Below, piece after piece: positions 1 to 6,687 of a DNA stretch of 19,704 nt; positions within the stretch are counted from its first letter, which is position 1, and the number at the start of each line of letters is the position of its first letter. This DNA is from Bacteriovoracaceae bacterium UBA7317 (GTDB lineage Bacteria > Bdellovibrionota > Bacteriovoracia > Bacteriovoracales > Bacteriovoracaceae). A program made the translations under genes and the position numbers. The notes under the pieces were generated by a model that ran no database searches, was not told the origin of the DNA, and was given only the letters and a program-made list of their open reading frames with translations. The DNA lies in the NCBI GenBank assembly GCA_002474345.1, contig DKQD01000036.1:1-19704 (forward strand), in the 5' to 3' direction.

Positions 1-1845
1 TATGTCCGTAAAGCAATCCCACACGATAGCATTGAGAGGTTTGGTTATAAATTTCTAGACATGAAAAAATATCAAAAAGACTTAAAAAATAAAAAGCACC
101 TTATAAACAGAAAAACAAAGCTGGAATTTATTAGAGATCACGGACCAAGAGAAGGTATTAAAAAATATGAAGATTATATAAAAACAGCACCAGAAATTGT
201 GATTGATCCCGCAGAGCTTTCTCCTGCTGAAAAGTATGATCTTTTAATGGGAGATAAAAACTGGTCTCTTACAAGAAGAGAAAGAAAACGATCAGATATT
301 TACGACTTAATTAAAGCCCTCAAAAAAGACCCTAAAGCCAATAGAGAGAGCTTTATTCCTAGTTGGTGGGGTCTATGCCACGCATGGGCTCCGGCCACAA
401 TTCTTTATGAAAACCCAAACCCAATAGGATATTCCAATCCATTTTCAAGAGAGCCTGCCCCCATAAAGTTAAAGAATCCTTCTGGAATTGAAGTTCCCTT
501 TGGAAGTGCCGATATCAAAGCACTTCTTACAGTCCATCTAGACATCGCTGAGAGCACCTCGGGTTCGACAATCTTTTTAGGAAGCCGCTGTAACCTGGAA
601 TTAGAGCAGCACTTCCAATCATTCAGCCGAGGAGAAATTAGTGAAATAGAACTCCGTGGGCTCCTTGAAAGAGAAGGCTGTAATGACACAAATGCCGGTA
701 GTTTTCATATTACCCTAACAAACCTCATAGGCCACTATAAGACTGGTTTTATTATGGATCATGATAGAGGAAGCGAAGTCTGGAATCAAGGAATAGTATC
801 ATATAAGATTTTAGAAAATATTGATAAGCCTGTTCCAGAAAAGTTTAAGAAAAATGTTTCAAGAATTGTGTCCGTAAAAAACGAGGTCACATGGATATCA
901 GAAATTAATCAGAGCTGGAAAAAAGTTAATCTTGCTGGAAGAAATGGTTTTCAAAAAAGCGTTTATAATTATGAGCTTTACCTCAATCCACAAAATGAAA
1001 TTATTGGAGGGACCTGGCTAGATCAAACCAACTTATCAAATAAAAATTGGAAAGATAGACCTGATTTCCTTTGGATGAGACCAAAAATAAGTTTTTCGAA
1101 AAGTATACCTGGGCTCAGTAAAATTTATTCTAAATCAATAGGAAAAAAAGAGAAGTTAAAACCTAAAAAAGCCTGGAAGAAGGCCTTCAAAAAAATAAAA
1201 TTATCTAACAAGTTTATCAGAAATACAAAAGAGTTTACCAAGAAGAAAAAAGAAGAAAAAAAGAAATACCTTCAATCATTAAGGAAAAAGTCAATAGATG
1301 CTTTTAAAAGAAGAGTCGATTTAAACAAAAAATTAAAAAAGGATTTAAAAAAGAAATTTGGTAATATTCTTTCAAAGGTAAGAAGAAGTATTTTAAAGAG
1401 AGAAAGGTCTATTATAAAACGAAGAAGTCACTTAGAAGAAAAAGATGGAAAGGTTCTATGCCACGTCCTTTATCACACTAGTGAAGAGGATAATTATCAG
1501 GATTTCAAAGCCGAAGGGGAAGATATTCAAAGTTCCTGCAAAGCCGCCTTACAAAAGTGCGAAAATTATAAGTTTTCAAATAAAATTAAAAACGCCAAGG
1601 AGTATTGTTTAAAAGGAAAAAGTAAAGACTACCTCTATACATGTACATACACACTCTTTGCAAACCCAGACCCAATAAACTGGCTCATTAAAAAGACCAG
1701 AACTGGCAGAAAGATGGGTACTTTTAAACACAAGGCACTTATTGAAGATGTCGCCTGTTTAAGACCAAAAAAGAACTGCGAAAAAAGAAGATTTTGGAAA
1801 AGAACCTGTAAAAAAGAGGTCAAGCGCCCTCTTATCAGGCTTTAA
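1..1845 (+). CDS. Transglutaminase-elicitor-like protein, 5' end outside the window
   Basis: The reading frame is open from base 1 to the TAA at 1843-1845 (614 residues in the window). The first ATG, at 61, has no ribosome binding site, so the true start is probably upstream. Residues about 60-265 resemble the oomycete GP42-type transglutaminase-elicitor family: a SPAEKYDLL stretch near 74, a WWGLCHAWAPA motif with the likely nucleophile Cys126, a SFHITLTN stretch with His236, and FIMDHDRGSEVWNQ at about 251-263. Enzymes of this family crosslink or deamidate Gln side chains by a papain-like cysteine mechanism. Residues about 381-484 are extremely rich in Lys and Arg, and the tail from 487 carries many Cys. 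A signal peptide cannot be judged because the N-terminus is missing. The family call rests on motifs recalled from memory; the role of the basic segment is unknown. Confidence 0.7.
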   Translation, partial: YVRKAIPHDSIERFGYKFLDMKKYQKDLKNKKHLINRKTKLEFIRDHGPREGIKKYEDYIKTAPEIVIDPAELSPAEKYDLLMGDKNWSLTRRERKRSDIYDLIKALKKDPKANRESFIPSWWGLCHAWAPATILYENPNPIGYSNPFSREPAPIKLKNPSGIEVPFGSADIKALLTVHLDIAESTSGSTIFLGSRCNLELEQHFQSFSRGEISEIELRGLLEREGCNDTNAGSFHITLTNLIGHYKTGFIMDHDRGSEVWNQGIVSYKILENIDKPVPEKFKKNVSRIVSVKNEVTWISEINQSWKKVNLAGRNGFQKSVYNYELYLNPQNEIIGGTWLDQTNLSNKNWKDRPDFLWMRPKISFSKSIPGLSKIYSKSIGKKEKLKPKKAWKKAFKKIKLSNKFIRNTKEFTKKKKEEKKKYLQSLRKKSIDAFKRRVDLNKKLKKDLKKKFGNILSKVRRSILKRERSIIKRRSHLEEKDGKVLCHVLYHTSEEDNYQDFKAEGEDIQSSCKAALQKCENYKFSNKIKNAKEYCLKGKSKDYLYTCTYTLFANPDPINWLIKKTRTGRKMGTFKHKALIEDVACLRPKKNCEKRRFWKRTCKKEVKRPLIRL

Positions 1846-2192
1846 GAGACCGGATTCCATTATTTCGTGCCAAAAAATAAATATTTCAATGATTTTTATT
1901 GCCTTTTAAGCTTCTAAAGGTCCCTTTAAGGGGTTAATTATACTAATCAGCAGGTTTTAGCAAAGAGTTAAATATACTTTATTGAGTTATTTAATGGAGC
2001 TGCCTAACAGGCCATTTGTATTTAATCGAGGACAACTTTCTTTTTTGTAAGCTTTTTTCAAACTGCACCAATAATGCACTTTCTTTTCAATTTCTGCACC
2101 TTCTTTTTCCCAATTTTTTTTTTATATAACAATTTAGAATTATCTCATAGGGTGAGTAATACGTTTAGAGCCCTTGAAGGAGGTACTTTAAA
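1846..2192. other. Intergenic stretch, no convincing gene
   Basis: These 347 bases separate the transglutaminase-like gene from the first small gene. They are very AT-rich. Just downstream of the first gene lie weak inverted repeats around 1904-1933 (CCTTT...AAAGG, then CCC...GGG) without a U tract, so I do not call a terminator. GCCT-AAC-AGGC near 2002 is a tiny hairpin. The part 2064-2099 has three spaced TGCAC copies (listed separately). A possible -10 is TATAAC at 2125-2130, but no good -35 accompanies it. Confidence 0.5.
2064..2099 (+). promoter_or_regulatory. Three phased TGCAC direct repeats, possible operator or weak sigma-54-like site
   Basis: TGCAC occurs at 2064-2068, 2075-2079 and 2095-2099, giving spacings of 11 and 20 bases, close to one and two DNA turns. 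The first two copies read CTGCAC-N6-TGCA, which resembles a sigma-54 -24/-12 element except that the essential GG of the -24 box is TG. It lies about 100 bases upstream of the small genes and the multidomain regulator. Binding by any factor is speculation. Confidence 0.2.
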
Positions 2193-2396
2193 ATGCAATA
2201 TAAACTTGAAACTATTTTGAAAAAATACAACATTGATGACATCACACATGGTATTGCCTACAATATTTCTGATCTTTCTCAGATCAAATATTGGGATAAG
2301 TCAGGAAAAGAGATTGTTGTCTCTTTTAATACCAGTGAACTATCTCCAGGTATTTTTTGTTTTAGAATTGCTGAGGGATCAATAACGATTCTTTAA
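2193..2396 (+). CDS. Small hypothetical protein, 67 aa
   Basis: This short gene starts at an ATG preceded by a very strong Shine-Dalgarno sequence (AAGGAGGT at about 2178-2185), which is the main reason to believe it. The protein begins with an amphipathic stretch (LETILKKYNID) and then looks beta-rich, with alternating hydrophobic residues and a WDKSGKEIVVSF segment. There is no signal peptide, membrane span or cysteine cluster; only one Cys is present. I do not recognise the family. It lies 15 bases before another small gene, and the pair precedes the receiver-PAS-MerR regulator on the same strand, so they may form one operon. Confidence 0.65.
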   Translation: MQYKLETILKKYNIDDITHGIAYNISDLSQIKYWDKSGKEIVVSFNTSELSPGIFCFRIAEGSITIL

Positions 2397-2411
2397 TGTT
2401 GAGAGGTTTTG

Positions 2412-2594
2412 ATGAAAGGCGAAAATAAGTGCGAGCCTAAAAAAGTCGTTATTTATTATGAGATTGAAGGCGAGGAAGGCTCAACTAAAAAAATGACTTG
2501 TAATATTGTTGGTGAGTTAGATATGGATTTTATTATGTTCGCCTTACGAAAGTGGAGCAACAAGTCCGTCTATAAAAGTCATGAATTCCTATAG
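2412..2594 (+). CDS. Small hypothetical protein, 60 aa
   Basis: The ATG at 2412 follows GAGAGG (2401-2406) at a normal distance and is preferred over the TTG codon just before it at 2409. The 60-residue product is mixed: an early beta-like stretch (KKVVIYYEIEGEEG), a TCNIVGEL segment, and a likely C-terminal helix (DFIMFALRKW). No known motif, signal peptide or membrane span is visible. The gap to the previous stop is 15 bases, so co-transcription is likely. The regulator gene starts 78 bases after its stop. Function unknown. Confidence 0.6.
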   Translation: MKGENKCEPKKVVIYYEIEGEEGSTKKMTCNIVGELDMDFIMFALRKWSNKSVYKSHEFL

Positions 2595-2643
2595 GCCTCT
2601 TAAATAAATTATATTCGAAGATAAAAAATTAAATGCCGAGCCT

Positions 2644-2671
2644 TTCCTACCGTTAAGGAATGGGGGTAACG
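2644..2671 (+). promoter_or_regulatory. Mutually exclusive short hairpins around the ribosome binding site of the regulator gene
   Basis: TTCCT (2644-2648) can pair with AGGAA (2656-2660), while CGTTA (2651-2655) can pair with TAACG (2667-2671). The two stems overlap. The first hides the AGGA part of the ribosome binding region; the second places AGGAATGGGGG in the loop just before the TTG start at 2673. Stems are only five pairs, so chance is possible. Confidence 0.25.
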
Positions 2672-2672
2672 T

Positions 2673-4493
2673 TTGGCGGTAGATAGAAGTAATCAAAAAA
2701 AAATTTCCTTTGAAGAACTCATAAGCAATCACGGAATGGCTTCAATTCTTGCTGTTGATGACAATCAAAAAAATATACAAGTTATTGGTCAACTTCTAAA
2801 ACATGCCACTTGGTGTTCACTATCTGTTTGTTTAGAAAGTCAAAAAGCTATAAAGTTGGCTGCAAAAATCCGTCCTGACATTATTCTTTTAGACCTTCAT
2901 ATGCCTAAACTTAATGGTATTGATGTCTTGAAAAAATTAAATGAGATGGAAATATTGGAAACAAGTACAGTTATATTTTTAACGGCTGACAGAGAAATTG
3001 AAAACCGTCTGGAAGGTCTATCACTTGGCTGCGCAGACTATATTCAAAAGCCATTTAATTCCGATGAATTTATTATTAAATTGAAGTACCACATAAAGAT
3101 GAGGTATTATGAAAAAGAAATACTTAATACACTAAAGAACACGAATAACCTACTGGATAATATTAATCAAGCCATTTTTTCTATTAATAAAAATGGTGAA
3201 ATAATTAATCCTATCTCTAATCATTCAAAAGAAATTTTTGGTTCGAACATTGAACCTGGCATTCATATAAATTCATTCCTCCAAGGTAAATTTCAATTTT
3301 CAGAAGAGGAAATTAGATCTTTTTTAGAGCAACTTTTAAGTTCCTTTAAACAATCAAAAATAAATTGGACCGAGATAGAAAGAAGCTTTCCCAAAAAATT
3401 TTTATTAACTAGAAGTAGAGAAAAAATAAAAATACTTAAAATAAACTACTCATCTGTTTGGAATGGTGAACAGCTTGAAAACATTATCTTTTATTTTAAC
3501 GACATAACAGACAAAGAAAAGGTAGAAGATGAATCGACTAAATATAGCCTTAGTCAAATTTCATCCCTAAGCAGCATTAACTTAGAAACCCTAAGAAGCT
3601 GGACAAAGAGGTTTCATATTAAAGGCGATTTTTCTCATGAAGAAAGTAAATTTCGCTTTTCAGGGAAAGAACTCAAAAAATTTCAGCTTTATAAGGAACT
3701 AATAGAAAAAGGGGAAAATATTGGTGCATTAGTTAAATTGAGTTATAAGGAACTTATAAAAAGAAAAAATTTTTTGACTGAAGAAAAATCCAGACCAATA
3801 AAAATGAATGAAAGCTCAATTAAAAGTTATGATCTAGTTAACACCCTTCACTTTTTTATGACACAAAAAAAATTTGATATTTTCCAAAGAGACTTTAATA
3901 AGCTTCCCACTATTTACAATCAAAGAGAGTTAGTTTTTGATATCATTCTTCCTTTTCTAAAATTAAGGAATAAGGATAGGTTTTGGAATAATTTTTCAGA
4001 TGCAAAAAAAGACTTTTTAAATTTCTACCTTATAAAAAAAATAATAGAGTTTGCTGTACCTAAAAAAAGTATTCCCATAAATGAGGTTAAAAAAATATTT
4101 TTACTGGACTTTTTTCCCTCAAACACATCTTTAACTTGTCCCATTCTTTTACTTTTAGCTTCTTACCATAATTTTGAAACTTATTATATAAAAGAAAATA
4201 TACTTAACCCTTCTTTTTTAAAAATATTGAAAGAAGAAAAAGATTCAATAATTTTTCTTAATTTAGATAAGAAAGGATCTTTTGATGAAACAGAGTTCAA
4301 TGCAATAAACAAAGACATCCTTAACTCGTCTGCGTTAAAAAAGGCAGAAGTAATTCTCTTCAATAACCACCCCACAATCAAAATTGATAATGAAAAGAAC
4401 CTTCACCTTAATGTTATTAATTCCTTTGAAGACGTTGACCAATTTTTTATAGACCTATCAAATGAAAAAGCGAAAATCAAAAGTGCAGCTTAG
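2673..4493 (+). CDS. Receiver-PAS-MerR regulator with a degenerate CarH/LitR-like C-terminal module
   Basis: The start is TTG, directly after an in-frame TAA (2667-2669) and 6 bases after a GGGGG tract. Residues about 24-145 form a receiver domain with every key residue: acidic pair D29/D30, phosphoacceptor D74 in IILLDLHMP, T104 and K126. Residues about 155-285 look like a PAS fold (LDNINQAIFSINKNGEII, then FYFNDITD). Residues 291-361 match a MerR-type helix-turn-helix (YSLSQISSLSSINLETLRSW, later the wing and a KELIEKGENIGALVKLS helix). Residues about 385-600 follow the layout of the B12-sensor half of CarH/LitR: a helical part, then a Rossmann-like part from 474. The segment FSDAKKD (441-447) takes the place of the usual E/D-x-x-H helix motif, and PSNTSLT (482-488) the place of the His loop, so both cobalamin-associated histidines seem lost. 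It is probably a phosphorylation-controlled, B12-independent transcription factor. No kinase gene lies nearby. Confidence 0.8.
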   Translation: MAVDRSNQKKISFEELISNHGMASILAVDDNQKNIQVIGQLLKHATWCSLSVCLESQKAIKLAAKIRPDIILLDLHMPKLNGIDVLKKLNEMEILETSTVIFLTADREIENRLEGLSLGCADYIQKPFNSDEFIIKLKYHIKMRYYEKEILNTLKNTNNLLDNINQAIFSINKNGEIINPISNHSKEIFGSNIEPGIHINSFLQGKFQFSEEEIRSFLEQLLSSFKQSKINWTEIERSFPKKFLLTRSREKIKILKINYSSVWNGEQLENIIFYFNDITDKEKVEDESTKYSLSQISSLSSINLETLRSWTKRFHIKGDFSHEESKFRFSGKELKKFQLYKELIEKGENIGALVKLSYKELIKRKNFLTEEKSRPIKMNESSIKSYDLVNTLHFFMTQKKFDIFQRDFNKLPTIYNQRELVFDIILPFLKLRNKDRFWNNFSDAKKDFLNFYLIKKIIEFAVPKKSIPINEVKKIFLLDFFPSNTSLTCPILLLLASYHNFETYYIKENILNPSFLKILKEEKDSIIFLNLDKKGSFDETEFNAINKDILNSSALKKAEVILFNNHPTIKIDNEKNLHLNVINSFEDVDQFFIDLSNEKAKIKSAA

Positions 4494-4572
4494 TCTTTTA
4501 AACAATGATAAAAATAGAAATACAACTAAAGAGAGAAATCTCATTATATAAAAAGTACAAAAGAATCCTTAA

Positions 4573-5208
4573 TCACCTTAAAAAACCTAATCTTTTCAAA
4601 AGATTAAAAGTTAAGTGAGCAGTGATCCCCCAAATTCTATTATCTTCGTAAAAAAACTCATATAAGGGGTATGAAATACCTTGAAATGTTCTTTCTGTTT
4701 TTAAAAAACGATCTTCATTTACAAGTTCTGATATAGGGGCCCTAAAAACTTTGTGAACTTCTCTTGGGTCTATTTTTACATTGTTCAAGTCGAAGGGACT
4801 TCTAAAGTAAGCAATTACTGGCGTTATAAAAAACCTGGAAATAAGAGAAGGGTAAAGGGGCAAGCTTCCAACAATTGTGAAGTTATTTCTTTCAATTCCC
4901 ACCTCTTCATAGGTTTCTCTAAGGGCACAATCAAATGCCGACTCTCCTTCAGATTGTTTACCGCCTGGAAAGCTAATCTGTCCTTTATGAGATGGCATCT
5001 CATCAGTTCTTAATGTATAAAGGATTTCAATATTTTCAATTTTTTCTACGACCTCAGGACAACTTAAACAAATGAGGACCGAAGCTGGCCTATGAGGGTT
5101 ATTTTCAATATATGAGTCAACCGAATCCTGGGCCTTACCTTTTTCAAAATAAGGTACTTCCTGATCTAAACCATTCTTAATAGCTTTTTCTAAAGTTGAT
5201 CTATCCAA
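4573..5208 (-). CDS. nudL: Nudix hydrolase, CoA pyrophosphatase (NudL type)
   Basis: The 211-residue protein carries a complete Nudix box, G83-x5-E89-x7-R97-E98-x2-E101-E102-x-G104, which binds the metal ions. It is preceded by SHKGQISFPGG (73-83), the signature of the NudL/YeaB subgroup. Enzymes of this group cleave CoA and its derivatives to phosphopantetheine (or its acyl form) and 3',5'-ADP in the cytoplasm. The end (WGITAHLTFNLLKRL) also fits. The start is TTG at 5206-5208, the first possible start after an in-frame TAA, with AGGA at 5217-5220 eight bases upstream. It converges with the MerR-type regulator gene 79 bases away. A 9-base tandem repeat lies just upstream of its ribosome binding site. 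The substrate is assigned by subgroup only. Confidence 0.88.
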   Translation of the reverse strand: MDRSTLEKAIKNGLDQEVPYFEKGKAQDSVDSYIENNPHRPASVLICLSCPEVVEKIENIEILYTLRTDEMPSHKGQISFPGGKQSEGESAFDCALRETYEEVGIERNNFTIVGSLPLYPSLISRFFITPVIAYFRSPFDLNNVKIDPREVHKVFRAPISELVNEDRFLKTERTFQGISYPLYEFFYEDNRIWGITAHLTFNLLKRLGFLR

Positions 5209-5531
5209 AAAATATTTCCTTTATTGTCTGTATTGTCTGTATTGTCTTGTCATTGCGGAAAAGCCCTACAGCTAATAAGGGTAAGACTGATTTATGGAAT
5301 CTTTTTTAAATCCTTATCTAAAAAGCTTCGGTTAGTTTAACTTTAAAACTACCCCACCTTGTTTGAACTTACAACTCTCAAAGAAGCGCTAATTCCTTCA
5401 TAGATTGTGCTTATCCATTAATTTATTTATTAATTATTAGACAGATTCAATTTTTTTTTGGTTTAAGGAGGTTCAAATACTTTTTAACACTCAAACAAAG
5501 TTTTTATCTAAAACGGTATCGCTTTTTTTCA
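5209..5531. other. Intergenic stretch with tandem repeat, otherwise featureless
   Basis: These 323 bases between the 70-residue gene and nudL (both - strand) are AT-rich. The 9-base tandem repeat at 5222-5248 is listed separately. CCCT...AGGG near 5264 is a weak hairpin. A perfect AAGGAGGT occurs at 5465-5472 on the + strand, but no ATG, GTG or TTG follows at a usable distance. I see no RNA gene, clear promoter or terminator. Confidence 0.5.
5222..5248. repeat. 9-base tandem repeat, three copies
   Basis: TATTGTCTG is repeated at 5222-5230 and 5231-5239, with a third copy TATTGTCTT at 5240-5248. It lies in the untranslated leader of the nudL-like gene, two bases upstream of its AGGA ribosome binding site. 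Because an in-frame stop separates it from the start codon, the repeat is not translated in that frame. Copy-number change by slippage could alter leader length. Confidence 0.8.
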
Positions 5532-5744
5532 CTAATTTCTTTCTTCTTTCTTATAGGCGACGATTGTAAGGCCTGTCTTTTTTTCAAACTCTCTAATTAA
5601 GTCCAGATTATCTTCAGATAGTTGAGCTAGATCGTATTTCTTTTCAAAAGCAATCAGGCTTACACCAATTTTCTCCTCAAGATCTTTAAGCTCTGTAAAC
5701 TGATTTGTATTTAATTTTGCAACTTTAAATTCGCTATCTCTCAT
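5532..5744 (-). CDS. Small protein with an internal duplication, 70 aa
   Basis: The ATG at 5742-5744 has a strong ribosome binding site (AAGGAG, seven bases upstream), supporting a real gene. The protein holds two copies of one motif: residues about 22-35 (LEEKIGVSLIAFEK) and 53-66 (FEKKTGLTIVAYKK). The shared pattern is E-K-x-G-hydrophobic-S/T-hydrophobic-hydrophobic-A-F/Y, suggesting two helix-strand units. It has no signal peptide, membrane span or cysteine. It stands alone between nudL (323 bases downstream) and the divergently read SIMPL-domain gene. I do not recognise the family and propose no function. Confidence 0.7.
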   Translation of the reverse strand: MRDSEFKVAKLNTNQFTELKDLEEKIGVSLIAFEKKYDLAQLSEDNLDLIREFEKKTGLTIVAYKKEERN

Positions 5745-5947
5745 TTTTTAACTCCTTTTGGCCTTCTATCGGTTATACCTATTCTTTTCCTGAGTCTTAC
5801 AGTCACTTTTTTACCTTTTAGAAATACTTATTTAATATTTTGGCCAATTCAATTATTTAACTTTAACCTTAGGATGAAAACATAAACAGTATTTTTTGTT
5901 TTAAATGCTTTTTGGGTTAAAAAATAATCACTTAAAAGGATCCTATT
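5745..5947. promoter_or_regulatory. Divergent intergenic region with a spaced inverted repeat
   Basis: This 203-base region separates two divergent genes and should hold both promoters. TTTAACC near 5862 and GGTTAAA near 5915 are complementary but about 45 bases apart, so they could be half-sites or a loose stem. GGTTATACC near 5772 is an imperfect small dyad. No clear -35/-10 pair is visible on either strand. Confidence 0.25.
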
Positions 5948-6682
5948 TTGACAAAACTAAAAACTATCCCCCTGACAATCTTTCTGAGTTTAATCTGCAA
6001 TACATTAAGCGCAAAAAGCTTTTTCCCTTCTATGATCCAAGTTAGTGGTACTTGTAAAAAAAAGGTGCCCACAAATAGGTCCAGGCTTCAAATATCTGTT
6101 GAAAACTATGGAAAAGAATTAAATGATTTATACCAGAAAACAACCACCACATATAACTTATTATATAAAAGAATTAAGTCTCTCAAGCTTAAAAACTCAG
6201 AAATAGAAACGTCATCTTACCAAGTAAAAAAAGAGTTCGATTGGGTTAAAGGAAAAAAAATATTCCGTGGCTACAAAGTGGCCCTTTCAATCTCTGTATC
6301 CTCATCTGAAACTCAAAAAATGACCACCATTATCCAAGAGGCAAACAAGCTAAAGATTTCTAACGTAAGGGGACTTCAACAGTTTGTCTCCGATGACATG
6401 ATCATGAAAATTAAATCTGAGTGCCTAAAAAAAGCAGTCCTTGATGCCCAAACAAAAGCACTTTCCATGGCCAAGGCCCTAGGTAGAAAACTTGGCCAAA
6501 ATTTTCGCCTTACTGAAGGAATAAAAGGCCCTAACTCTCCAGGACCTATGGCGAAGAGGTATGAGAAGCTTGAGATGTTTTCCATGCAGTCAATTTCAGG
6601 GAGGCAAGGTCAACCACCTGCCATTGCTCAAGGACATAGAACATTTCACTTTTATGTAACAGGAGAGTTTGGAGTTCAATAA
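5948..6682 (+). CDS. Exported SIMPL-domain (DUF541, YggE-like) protein
   Basis: The start is TTG with AAAAGGA (5934-5940) seven bases upstream. Residues 1-22 form a type I signal peptide (basic start, hydrophobic LTIFLSLICNTLSA, cleavage likely after LSA), so the protein is periplasmic. The mature part follows the SIMPL pattern: VSGTCKKK at about 32-39 in place of the usual VSGEGE, a helical stretch, SEIETSSYQV at about 84-93, GYKVALSISVSSS at about 108-120, and the late helix AVLDAQTKALSMAKALGRKLG near 163-183. SIMPL proteins are oligomeric envelope proteins; YggE in E. coli is linked to oxidative stress, but the molecular activity is unclear. The gene converges with the acyl-CoA synthetase gene, with only five bases between the two stops. 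Confidence 0.82.
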   Translation: MTKLKTIPLTIFLSLICNTLSAKSFFPSMIQVSGTCKKKVPTNRSRLQISVENYGKELNDLYQKTTTTYNLLYKRIKSLKLKNSEIETSSYQVKKEFDWVKGKKIFRGYKVALSISVSSSETQKMTTIIQEANKLKISNVRGLQQFVSDDMIMKIKSECLKKAVLDAQTKALSMAKALGRKLGQNFRLTEGIKGPNSPGPMAKRYEKLEMFSMQSISGRQGQPPAIAQGHRTFHFYVTGEFGVQ

Positions 6683-6687
6683 GAAGG

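Noticed and set aside
61..1845. ATG at 61 as the start of the transglutaminase-like gene
   Set aside because: No ribosome binding site precedes it, and the same frame is open without a stop back to base 1.
1904..1933. Inverted repeats as a terminator of the first gene
   Set aside because: Stems are five pairs or fewer with large or tiny loops, and no U tract follows.
1994..2050. 18-codon + strand frame in the first intergenic stretch
   Set aside because: No ribosome binding site and no recognisable composition.
4753..5013. 86-residue + strand frame inside nudL
   Set aside because: It is a shadow of the opposite-strand Nudix gene, which has all its motifs.
5465..5472. Perfect AAGGAGGT on the + strand, or its complement as a 16S 3'-end-like fragment
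   Set aside because: No ATG, GTG or TTG follows at a usable distance, and the match to 16S rRNA does not extend beyond these bases.
5466..5482. GGTTCAAAT resembling the T-loop of a tRNA
   Set aside because: No acceptor or anticodon stems can be formed around it; the surroundings are nearly pure A/T.
6683..6687. Shared terminator between the SIMPL and acyl-CoA synthetase genes
   Set aside because: Only five bases separate the stops and no hairpin is visible there.
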